NCBI RefSeq assembly: GCF_025024155.1 | Contig: NW_026251711.1 | Location: 124,001-188,000, forward strand | Length of the DNA stretch: 64,000 nt | Direction of reading: 5' to 3' | Source: Gamsiella multidivaricata | Lineage: Eukaryota > Mortierellomycota > Mortierellomycetes > Mortierellales > Mortierellaceae | Part shown: piece by piece, positions 45,340-55,458 of the stretch | Position numbering within the stretch: the stretch's first letter is position 1 | How the letters are laid out: each line of letters begins with the position of its first letter | Program-made: the position numbers and the translations under genes | The notes under the pieces: generated by a model | Databases searched by the model: none | What the model was told of the DNA's origin: nothing | Seen by the model: only the letters and a program-made list of their open reading frames with translations

Positions 45340-46680
45340 GTGTTCACAACTCTTTGACCATTGACGAGTTTGAGAGGGGCTGGTCTCGAATCATTGACCA
45401 CTTAGGGAGCGCTGGTCCTGGTTCCGAGGCAGAAGCAAGATCCGTAGCAGACATAACATTCACGGCAGATGCAGCGGTCAAGGTCGATGCAACATCCAAG
45501 ACAGGCACAGAATCCAAGGCATATTTGTATCCTTACAAGACTTTGGCCGCCGCGAGCACTGGACCCGACCTTGGGTCTCAGTGCACTTCACGGATGGTAT
45601 GCAATCCACGCATAGAGTTGAACAGCTTCACAGCAGCATCAAGTCGTTGCTGGGTCTGATGTCTTCTCTCTTACAGATGCTCGAGGTAGTTGCAGGGAAG
45701 GGTCGCTCTGTTTAGAGAAATCCACAGCGTTACCTTGGAAACTTTGCCCCTGCATCAGATGGGAACTGAAATGGGGGAGTCCCTGTTTTATAGAGCGAAA
45801 GACACTCAGTCAGGAGAGTCTGTTGCAGATAGCGCTGTAAGTTTCTTTTTCTCCATGTAATTTGTGGATCTCCTTGCCAATTTTGCTCAGTTGCCCATCG
45901 TTGATCTTTACCTGCTGTACTTTGGTCGAGAATGCGACCAAGCAGGATCACCACAGGGTATCATTAACCGCGATGCTTTCTCGGCTTGAAGAACACAGCG
46001 TTGAGCGCATCTATGATGTTTCCCACTTCGCAAAATCCCGCTCGCGTTCAGCATGTAGTGCTTTTGAAAGACGGATTCTACTTCTATGCATGCCTTCACC
46101 TTCAGAATACTGGCCTCGTCTAGTGTCGCTTTTTTAAAGCGATACTGGTTGATAGGAATTGCAGGTGCCTATAAGTCTTATCAAGAAGAGATGGTTTTGC
46201 GAGGGCTATCAAGACAATGCCGAGCCCAATCTGACTAGGGAGCCATCCGTATTTCCCGCCACTCACAATGAAGCGATTAGCATTGCTGGAAGAGCGCGAC
46301 AACTAGGTTACATACGAACAATCGACGGCCTCTTCATTTCAGCGAGAACGGTGCGACCAAGCCCGAAGATCCTATCCTAGAAGAAGCTGCTCGGCGAGCT
46401 CGTTGGAGAGATAAAGAGGGTATCGGAAAGGGCAGATTTCGATCCGGAGCTGGCTATGAGAGTAGTCAACATGCTCGATGGCAAAATCGCAGGGAACGGT
46501 GGTGCTAGTTACGACATGCAGAATCCCATTAAGGTCAGCGGTAAAAGGAGGCCCAGGGAGAAGCGAATCGAGAGTAGCAATGAGCTGAACAAGAGGAAAA
46601 GGCAGAGCAAGGTGAAGGCTGGAGTCAAGAAAGAGGAAGACCTCAAGAAATCCCAAGACAGTAGGGGTTCGCAATGAAAG
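45340..46680 (+). pseudogene. Mutator-like (MULE) transposase relic
   Basis: Pieces of a SWIM/MULE-type transposase appear in order but in different frames. DEFERGWSRIIDHLGSA is at about 45355. EHWTRPWVSVHFTDGMQSTH followed by RVEQLHSSIKSLLG is at about 45555-45660; the W-x3-W, F-T-x-G-x-x-S-T and R-V-E-x-x-H-x-x-[IL]-K pattern is the hallmark of this family. A degenerate Cys/His segment resembling a SWIM finger (CSAFERR..., MHAFTFRILA) lies around 46040-46110. The tail NPIKVSGKRRPREKRIESSN with a Lys/Arg-rich end is at 46456-46677. Frameshifts and stops between these parts show that the gene is dead. Terminal inverted repeats were not found by eye. Confidence 0.5.
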
Positions 46681-47918
46681 AAGGCGATAACAGATGATGA
46701 CTGAATAGAGTAGAGCAATTATAATATTTGATAAACGCATAAAAAAAGACTTGTCAAACGATAGGTGCAAGTGCGTCGATGGATTGACAAACAAACAAGG
46801 TGTGCCAGTTATGCTATAAGCAATGGTAGACGCGTGCTGATGGCTACCTGACGCGTAAAGAGAGGCGCTACAGGTGCCGCAGCTATGTAGTGATGTACAC
46901 GCCAGTCGACAAATAGCAAAATGTGATATATCAAAATACACCAGTCGACAAATAGCAATTTCCTTAAAATATATGCCGACCAACACACATCATCTAACAT
47001 AGACGGCGATGCTTGCAGTACGTCAACAAAGCATGAGGGAGTTATGAAGTACCTATAGAAGTCTACAAATGGTTTACAAGGAAAAAACCTAGCGACAGGC
47101 GTCGACACCCTTAGCCTGGAGTATAAAATAAAAAGCCAACAAGAACCATGATGATCACTCTCAACTTTCCCGTTCCAAGCAAAATAACGTACGTAGGTGA
47201 TGTTCATTCCAACAAATATATGCAAGCTCTAATATATTGAGACAGTCTGATATTTAGAGCTACTACCACTTTTCGCGCCGGCTTCCTGCTCCACTACTTG
47301 AGGGAGGAACTTATTATGTACAGCGCAGCAAATATGTGCCAGAGAATAAAATCGTCTCCCTCTCGGACACACCGTTCTTGCTCTCTTCTCTGCCGGCTCA
47401 GGTGCAGGATTGTTTACACGGGTCTTGCACAGGATTCATTACATGGGTCTTGCGCAGGCATTCGCATGGCTCCAGGCTGGATATTCGTAGTACTGGAAGA
47501 GGCGGCATTCCTCTCATTACTGAAACATGGTCGTTACGCTAGTGCCTGACTAACGCAAAGACCTATCGCCGGTCTTTTCCCGGTGTCTTTGCTGGTTTTT
47601 ACTTGTATTGATTGATTATTGTATCTACAAAGATGCTCTATGGCCGCCCCCTCTTCTGTCCACCCCTGATCCTCCTCTGGTCACCTCGTCTCCTGTCCTC
47701 CCCTCCTGTCTCCTCCCCTTGTCCTCCCCGGCAACCCCTCCTGGCAACCCCTATCTTGACTGCTTGGATTACCCTGAACTAAGGAAACCGGAGCAAGAAA
47801 AAAAAAAAAAGAGGGATAAAAATAAAACCACGTTATCCCCAAACTATATTGACCTGCTGTGCGTCGCAGGGTCGCAGCAGGGTCCAGTGAAACAAATTAG
47901 TTCAGGGTGCATGGAGGA
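46681..47918. other. No recognisable gene
   Basis: The stretch is AT-rich, with an imperfect 18-bp direct repeat CCAGTCGACAAATAGCAA at about 46911 and 46942, and CT-rich DNA at 47640-47740. Frames on both strands have no family signature. Confidence 0.35.
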
Positions 47919-48306
47919 TGAACAATGGGCTTAATCTCAACAGATCGTCGCAGCAAGCTTACTCTACTGCTTACAACACCCCGTTCAATAAAAGTCATCT
48001 GCTATGGATTTATCTCTTCCAGTATTTGAAATTAAAATTAGCAGGCGCCTCATGAAGCCTTTCCACTCCACAAAGCGACCCCATATAGTATGATTCAGGA
48101 CCCGAGGGTCTATTCGTATTCACTAGACATCGGAAAAGGCGGTAATAGTCGTCTCTAGCATGGATTCTGATTTAGAGGCGTTCAGCCATAATCCAACAGA
48201 CGATAGCATCGGACCATTGCCTGCTCAGGCAGGCCCAAATACCAATTATACCGAATGAACGGTTCCTCTCGTACCAAGTTCAATTACTATTGCAACAACG
48301 TTCCAT

Positions 48307-48361
<55 letters not shown>

Positions 48362-48465
48362 ATTAGTGGGTGAACAATCCAACGCTTACTGAATTCTGCT
48401 TCAGTAGGATAGGAAGAGCCGACATCGAAGGGCCAAGAAGCAACGTCGCCATGAACGCTTGGCTG
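47919..48465 (-). rRNA. 28S rRNA 3'-terminal fragment, copy 3
   Basis: On the minus strand this reads from the AAGCGTTCATGGCGACGTTGC segment through GATGTCGGCTCTTCCTATC, CAGAATTCAGTAAGCGTTGG, GGGAACGTGAGCTGGGTTTA, the sarcin-ricin loop GGTACGAGAGGAACCG, the variable domain and GTTGTAAGCAGTAGAGTA, to GATCTGTTGAGATTAAGCCC, which is the very 3' end of 28S rRNA. It is the longest of the three copies and reaches the natural 3' end. Substitutions in invariant helices (for example CTGCCTGAGCAGGCAATGGT) and the missing rest of the rDNA unit show it is a dispersed fragment, not a working gene. Confidence 0.88.
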
Positions 48466-48610
48466 CTCTAGCATGTGTTCCTTCGGTGCTCAGAATTATT
48501 TCTTGCATAGACCTCTGCAAGTGTGCTATATTATAACAGTAGTGGAGCTCTAGGTAATTATTTAGCGCGCACAGGCTGCACCATTCTTATCTCCTGTAAC
48601 CACTGTTACA

Positions 48611-49123
48611 TTATATATTTGCAACATGACCCTCTAAATGTGTGGCATATGTCTCTACAGACATGCGATTTACCATACTGACTGGTTGATGGATCTTCAA
48701 TATCTGCTTAAAGCTCGACGTTCGGTTCAATTTATCCTTTTTATCATAGATATAGTAGTAAACGTCGTCCTCTTGAGCAGCGGTTGTTGAGCTCTTATAC
48801 TGATGTCGACCTTGACTGGCCATGGTCAACCAGTTGGTGCTGCTCAGTAAATGCTGGAAGGTCTTATGCCATCCTTGGCAGGCGAGAATACAGCGAAGAT
48901 CTTGCTTGCTCAAGAAGAGGCTGATGTGTTCCCTGGGCTCTGGGAGGTTGAATGGGCGGAGGGGCACCTTGGGATTGATCTGGCCAGAACAAGACGGCGG
49001 AGAGGATGAGGGAGGGAGAGTGAAGGTGGGGGAGAGACGTATGTAGAGGGAGTGCGCTTTATACACAATGGAATCAAAGACTGGGCACGTTAAGATGAGG
49101 TTTGCCCTCCATGGGCGCCGCAT
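48611..49123 (-). pseudogene. F-box gene fragment
   Basis: The minus-strand frame contains an F-box-like block, RPFNLPEPREHISLFLSKQD followed by LRCILACQGWHKTFQHLL, which matches the start of the fungal F-box/LRR-like family (L-P-E/D-I-x-x-H-[LI], then C-x-x-W-x-x-x-F). Behind it come only low-complexity residues and a stop at 48611, where several hundred residues of repeats would be expected. It begins about 150 bp from the third 28S fragment. It is either a truncated gene or a very short F-box protein; truncation is more likely. Confidence 0.55.
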
Positions 49124-49568
49124 AACAGTACTCTTAGGCTCCCTACCGTCCTAAAAGCATTGTCTTGTCCTTATTCTTGCCTCCTCTGTTACATGCTTCT
49201 CAACTGGAGCTTACTTTACGCTGTGCTTTTCTTATGTATCTTGTTCCATGATTATCTGTTCATGGTTCCCGCTACTTGCTCTCAGGCACTCAAACTGCTG
49301 GGCGGGCTTTGTCGTCCTGCTTTAATGGTGCGTCCATGAGCATCCCTGCTTTATTACTCGACCTGCTATCGCCGATGTCGGCAAATGCTGATAGATTTCT
49401 CACAGTCCAAATGGTCTTTCACAACTGGTTATGGCCCATCAAGAGGCACGCATGACCTGTGTACGTAGTTCTTGTTGATCAAAGGTTTTCTTCTCCTTCC
49501 CCCACCAGCGCTTTCCTTTCCTTTCCTTCTGGCCAACCCACCCACACACTTTGCTATTCTATATCAAA
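49124..49568. promoter_or_regulatory. Upstream region of the GTPase gene
   Basis: There is no gene. The last 70 bp before the split start codon are C/T-rich (CTTCCCCCACCAGCGC, CCAACCCACCCACACAC), a typical leader for this genome. Confidence 0.35.
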
Positions 49569-52072
49569 ATGTAAGTTTCCCGTCCATTCAGCTCATTCGA
49601 GTTCAGTGAGCCATAAATGACGCCACCTAATAACTAATCTCTACATTGCCGACCAAGGATCGGAGCAGCTCACGACGTTGGGGGCGAACAAGACTCGCGC
49701 GACCGCGCCTTCGCGGCAGACTCTGCAGGGTAAGAGGAGTCCAGTGTCTGGTGCAGTACCGGGATCTGCAGAAAAAGGCGTTTAATATCTAACAGAACTA
49801 TGCACTGGACTAGGGATGAGGGCATTCATCACCAGGGAGACATTGGTTCTGTCGTCCGTGATCAGCAAGACGCCCTAGTCCCATCGGACGAGCTTCCCTC
49901 TCTTTCAGAGGGTGCAAGATCAACACTTGATGCCCCATCCTCAGACGATGGTCTGAGGGACCCTGGCCTGTAAGTCGTTCTTGATAATCCAGCTCTACAT
50001 GACGAGCAATACTTGGCTGAGCCTATGTTCATCTTCGCTTTCTCTCTTTAACACACACTAGCAAGCATAAGCCCATCCTTGGGGTGGTGAACGAGCCTCG
50101 ACCGGCGCAAGCACCTCAGACGTGAGTGTATACCAGAGCTTGTTCGCCCGTTTATTTCTTTGTTTTTCGTTACGGTTGCTGACCACTCATTGAACGGCAT
50201 ATGGCCGTCGCTTTTTGCTGCAGGAATGAAACAGTCTCGCCTATTTATAAGCCCGATCCAACGAGTGCGGGCGAGCAAGGCGCCAAGCAGGCTGCCTCGG
50301 GCCAGACGCAAGAGTGAGTGACAAACAGGGTTACTCGCAGGGACTTGGCTGCTCATGCTTGCAAAAGCAGGTGCTCTAACCGCGTCTTCGTTCATTCGAT
50401 CTAAATTAGAGCGGCCCCTCCCTCATACACCACAGTGGCTCCTTACTTTTCCAATGCGGATCCAATCCACACCATGCCTACCTACAACATCCTCCTGCTC
50501 GGCCAGACGCAAGCCGGGAAGAGCACTTTTGTACAGGCGGTCAGAAAATATGCAGACCCAAACTGCAAGATCGATTACCAAACTATTGGAAACGGCAACA
50601 GTTCCCATACCTCGGAGGTGCAAGCCTACTCTATCGAGACGCAGTTTCCAGAGTACCAGCTGTACGACACTTCTCCTCACCACCCACTCAGCGTCATGCA
50701 ATACATTCAAGACTCTCCAATGGAACGCGAGCTGAACATCGTAGATATCCTTGGCAGTCCCACCCTCAAGGAACACCGGAAGAAAATTGGTCGGGTCGAT
50801 GATTACGAGCTTCGCCTTGACTGCTCCTCTCTCCGCCCTACAAGCGTTATCCACATCTTTGATACTCCAGGCCTGAATGACACCAACGGTCGCGACGAAC
50901 GGAACGTTGCAAAGACCCTTTCCGCTCTTTCCCGTTCTGGAGCCGTCCACCTTGTTCTCATTCTAATCTCACGACGCGTTCCACTGACACCTGATCTGCA
51001 GGACACGCTAAGGACCTACTCGAACATTTTTTCGGCCATGAATGGACTTATTGCATTCGTACACACCAATGTAGACTTCAAGACCCAACACCCTGAAGAC
51101 AAGGATTTGATGGGATACATAGATGATAGGAGAGCAGATCTAGCGAGGATCATGGGACGAAAAATTCCACATTTTCTTATAGATTGCGACCTAGAAGAGG
51201 AGCGACTCGCCTGTGTGTATCTCAGGCATCGCATCATTCGCTACCTGCTTCTCCTCGCAAGATTCAATGTGCCGGTTTCTTTGCAGAATATGCAGCTCTG
51301 CAAGACCGAAAAAATGAATAGAGTCGACGAACTCATCGCCAAGGAGAACAGAGAAAAGCTGGCACAGATCAAGAAAAGCTGCTCTGAGGTCGACAAGGCC
51401 ATTCGCGATATCGATTTTAAAGCCAATGAGATCCGATACGAGATCCGAGAGCTCGAGGAGTTCATCCGCAACCACGACAAGGAGGATGTCGAGTTAATCC
51501 ACGAGGTCCACTTTGAACAAAACTGGGTACTTTTCGGCTCACGACATGAATCGGAGCTCAGGTCGCCCGACTTTGAGTTCTCGATCGACTCCATTTCCGT
51601 ATACCAGTTTGGAATCGATGTCAAAGAGATCAGAGGCGGCGAGGGTTGCAAGTTTTGGAGCGTACGCCTGACCAGGCAATCCTTTCACTACGGCACCTAT
51701 CATGCCAAGCTGTACACCAAGCGATGTAACAGGCACATGCAGGAGATCCAAGAGCGCAAGGGCAAGCTGGATAGCCACAGGATAGATTTGGAGAGGCTAC
51801 TTCAGGATCGTAACTTTTTGGATAATGAGGATGCAGGGCAGTGTGACATCCAAGCACAAAGGCAGCAGCTGGCGGCTGAGAGTAGCCGTTGCCTGGACAT
51901 GATTGCCCGTGCATCCCGTCCTACTTTGCATTTGAATCTGTTCAAGGCTATTGCGGAAGCGGGCGTGTACGAAGGCACGCCTGCTGAATGCGTAGAAAAG
52001 GTCTCAAACTTCTACTCGAGCTATATCCCCACGGCGGGCGAGGAGACACCCCTGATGGCTCATGGGCTGTAG
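49569..52072 (+). CDS. AIG1/GIMA-like GTPase with coiled coil
   Basis: Six exons (49569..49570, 49658..49729, 49796..49969, 50062..50121, 50224..50313, 50410..52072) keep one frame of 686 residues. The ATG is split: AT in exon 1, G in exon 2. The first ~150 residues are polar and probably disordered. The G domain starts TYNILLLGQTQAGKST (Walker A/G1), continues with G3 in HIFDTPGLNDTNGRDE, and G4 reads HTNVD where a classical Asn/Thr-Lys-x-Asp is expected. About residues 440-500 and 580-640 are Glu/Lys/Arg-rich helices likely to form coiled coils around a small beta-rich insert. The C-tail ends EETPLMAHGL. The fold suggests the AIG1/Toc/septin-like TRAFAC GTPases; in plants and vertebrates AIG1/GIMA proteins act in immunity and membrane-associated assemblies, but the fungal role is unknown. 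If the AT|G start is wrong, the ATG at exon 3 (GTMHWTRDE) or in exon 6 (MPTYNILLLG) would serve. Confidence 0.85.
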
Positions 52073-53240
52073 TAACAAGAGTCTTTGTCAGCTATGCCGT
52101 TCGAGCGCATGCGCAGTGATGGGTGACAACCGCAAGATGCAGTATCATTTACACGCTTGCCTTGCAGCGATATCAGCTTGTGGAGACACCGGGTCTTCAT
52201 TTCCTTCAATATCCATCCCACATTTCGCGGCACATCAGTCATAGCTGGACCACACCAAAGAATAAAGACAACTGAAAAAAAAGTTTATTCGTTGCGGAAG
52301 TGCACTGTAATTTTGGTTCGGGCCACTTGGGGCCAAGTCGGTACACGAGTACCTCCTAACTGGCTCCTGCAGCAGACCATATCGCATTTAGCTTTTCCAT
52401 CTCTGAGTCTCGTGCTCGCAATGAGCACTGCACCAGAGTGCTAAGGTCTCAATGTGTTCGCACAAGGAGACGAGGCAATAGATCTGGAACGGAGATCTTA
52501 GTTAAAGGGTACATCATAATATATTGGCTTCAATCGCCAATGTCTGGGAGTGTCAGTTTGAGAGTAAACCTACATATAACTGGGTACTTGCTGGACCAGC
52601 TCTGGCCGCCGTTGGTGCGTTGACACACTGAAAAAAAAAAAAAAAAATTGACGAGGGCGGTCCGGTCCGTCTTGCCATCAAGACTCACCAGCCCGTTTGC
52701 GCGCAAAGATTAAACTGATGCCACGTTAGCACTGTCTTCTGCATGGAGCCTGTAGGTGTCCATGGACTCGGGTCAGCCATCTTTGTCAGTAAAAAAGTGG
52801 TTACACGCTCAAGCATTACCAGCTGAGGTTGCTACACTGCTATCGCTGTCTCCATTTTCGTTGGCGATGCAAATAACACTTTCCTTTGTGCTAGTGCGTT
52901 ATATGGCTTTCATGCTGTTCCGTGTCTATTTATATTCGTGTTACTTTTTACAGTTCGCGGCGGACCCCATATCCGGCGCATTTAAGCCCACTCTGTTGCT
53001 CTACTATAGGCTTTTACTCAGCTCGCAGCTAAGCAGAAAATCGTGGTGATTGAGTCGACATACTCATCTTTTTTCTTCCTCGCTCTTTGGCTGTTATCTC
53101 AGTAAGCTCCAGAAAATAGCCGGTGTCGCACCAGCAATGGTAGGCACCAGTTTATCACATCGAAACAGTAACCAGTGCGTGGAGAAACGCGTACAAAGGT
53201 TGCTTTCAGTTCGCCACCCTCCTTCCATAGCAAGTTTTAC
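52073..53240. other. No recognisable gene
   Basis: An A17 run near 52631-52647 and scattered short frames are seen. Nothing resembles a known family. Confidence 0.35.
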
Positions 53241-53405
53241 ATGATGGGGCTCATCGTCGCTGTCGCCATCGTTGCCTTCCCCTTAGCCTCTGCCGTCTCA
53301 GTCACCGAAGCTATTCACATCGATATCGTCTACCCTCCTCCTTTAGCAACCCTCTGCAAGAATCAAGGACCCTCTCGTCCCCATGCGCGACATTTATCCC
53401 GCTGA
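53241..53405 (+). CDS. Short secreted peptide candidate
   Basis: A 54-codon frame with a strong signal-peptide-like start (MMGLIVAVAIVAFPLASAVS) and a short Pro/His/Arg-rich remainder ending ARHLSR before TGA. A second in-frame ATG follows the first directly. No family is recognised. Such a short frame can occur by chance in C/T-rich DNA; only the signal-like N-terminus favours coding. Confidence 0.25.
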   Translation: MMGLIVAVAIVAFPLASAVSVTEAIHIDIVYPPPLATLCKNQGPSRPHARHLSR

Positions 53406-54147
53406 GAACTAAACAGACGCAATAGTTTGATGTTGGTTGCTTTGACGCGTCAAACAAAAAAAAACAGCGATATACAAAGGAATTGAACGGGAGAGGAGCG
53501 TATTATAGTAAAACTTGAGGAGCGAAGAACGTTGCGACAGTTGAATGTCGTCAGCCGGACAGAATTGCTGCCGCTGACGGGAATGTCGTAGAAAAAACAC
53601 ACATGAACAGCATGCGACTCTCAAGAACTGACAGTACATTCGGGTGTGTGGTGTGCGAGGGTTAGAAACGCGCTTGATTGCGATCGTTCTTCTTGTCGAG
53701 GACAAAGCAGGGTATTATCGCTGTTCAGGTTGGTGATAAAAGCGGCTAGGTACAAGAGTCTACACAGGGCCAGGCCTCACAAGCAGGAATAACAGATGTT
53801 GATGCATTGGTATTCAAAAGATCTAGTCTGAACATTCCGCATCCGTATGTCTTCCGAGCCATGGTGGTTCATGTGCGGTGAAGGCTCTTGTTGAGACTAC
53901 AGCCCACGATCCCCAAAGCGCCTGTTGGTCACAGGGATGATATGCTCGTAGGTCTTGGCAAAAGACAAACCAAAGCTAAACTAGCGAAAGCCATGTCTTC
54001 CTTGAAATCCTTCTCACCATTGCGCGTTCAAGATCTCATCATCTTTTCCTCATTCTTCATTGTTCCTGGTCCACCCATTCCTCTTGAGAGAAAAACAAAC
54101 TGCGTATTTTTTTTTTTGCAAAATAAGGTTTCCTGCGATCACACAAA
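53406..54147. other. Upstream region of paralogue B
   Basis: No gene is recognised. A T-run at 54105-54117 lies about 30 bp before the ATG at 54148, again inside a pyrimidine-rich leader. Confidence 0.35.
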
Positions 54148-55111
54148 ATGAACAAGGATCCCTTGCCTCCTCCATCTTACGGGCCCCTGCCCCCTATCCA
54201 GGAAAGCCCCATCCGGATCTGCACCATCTCCCTCACTGGCTACGACAAGGTCCGTCTCATCGGTACCCCAGCACCGCTCACGCCACTCTTGCGGTCTGCG
54301 ATCCTCTCCTGCTGGGGCACTATCCAACGGGAATCCAACTATGCCGGCTCACACGAATTCAAGCTGTCGGGTGTACCATGGCACGGCCAGGGTCCAGACT
54401 CTGTGAGATCACGAAGACTTCTGGCGGGGATCCTTTACACGATGGCAAAGGCCGGGTGGGACCTGCTACAGTCGACTGATGTCAGCAAGCGGATCCATGA
54501 CAAGGACACGCTGTTCTTCGAATATTCAGAGCCTCCCGCAGGAGTGCTGTCGGCGTCGAGCTCGAACTCTGGAAGATCTGAAGCAACAGCCATGGGAAGA
54601 GAAGGGGATGGGATGGAAATGTATGAATTGAGGGAGGTCGAGTTGTTCACAGTGGGCTTTAATCGGTCGGACAGGATAAGGATCATCAGTCAACAGGTAC
54701 CACAGGTCATGTTCAGGATGGTGGAGGTAATCAAGCGGGCGATTGCTACACAATGGAAATATGGGTATGTTGCTTAGATCCACATCCGTGGTTATCCAGA
54801 TCTCCTACAATTTATTTTCAGTCGCATCTAGCATAAACTAACGGATAGTGTCCTTTTTATTTTTTTATTTTTTGTAAAGCATTCAAGCAGAGCAGGACTA
54901 CTGCGGATCGTATGAAATCAAGTTGCAGGGTAATCCCTTCGATGCAAAGGGCGACGAGTCTGTCTATGCCCGGATGATGCTGGCACAGATCATTGCCAAC
55001 TTCAAGGCCGAGGGATTCAAGTTGTACGCGTCAATCAGTATTGGCCATGGCAGGGACGATAATGACCTCGAGAGTTGGGTTTTTCGGCGGATGAATGATT
55101 CTTGGCGTTGA
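54148..55111 (+). CDS. Unnamed protein with internal duplication, paralogue B
   Basis: Two exons (54148..54764, 54880..55111) with a phase-2 intron give 282 residues. It is clearly homologous to the protein at 41110: ICTISLTGYDKVRLIGTP, CWGTIQRESNYAGSHEFKL, SRRLLAGILYTMAKAGW, DVSKRIHDKDTLFFE in the first unit; ELFTVGFNRSDRIRIIS, IATQWKYGIQAEQDY, YEIKLQGNPF, SVYARMMLAQIIANFKAEGF and SWVFRRM in the second. The intron sits at the same W-[KY]-G position and phase, and exon 2 has exactly the same length (232 bp). It carries a ~25-residue Ser/Gly/Glu-rich insert between the two units that paralogue A lacks. Same absence of membrane or catalytic signatures; function unknown. The DNA sequences have diverged, so the duplication is not recent. 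Confidence 0.85.
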
Positions 55112-55458
55112 TCAAGGTGTCTCCATGGCGTTGCGGGTATATGAGTGATTCAATACTCTTAGATTGCCCATGCCAAGGAAATAGCAAAAAAAAAAAAAAA
55201 AGCCCAGAAAGCCAGGCTCATTCATGGGGTGGTCTAAGCGAGTCTTCTTAAACCACTGGATTTGGTAATAAATATAAAATGCGTTCAATTTTGAATGAGA
55301 CGGAATAGGTTAGACATGCCCAGTGATCTCTCACACACAAAATTGATGCATCCTGGCGCCAGATCCGACCTCTCATTCTGCTTTCTCATCGCGCCATTCT
55401 CACGCTTCGTCGCCTTGCTCCACTCCTTGAACACCACAGGGCACCGAAAAAGCAAAAC
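55112..55458. other. Spacer before the F-box/LRR-like gene
   Basis: Contains the 3' region of paralogue B, an A17 run near 55185-55201, and a C/T-rich leader directly before the next ATG. Confidence 0.35.

Noticed and set aside
14094..48465. Functional rDNA or R2-type insertion sites
   Set aside because: Only the 3' 250-550 bp of 28S is present, with deletions in invariant helices, and the R2 target sequence lies upstream of these fragments.
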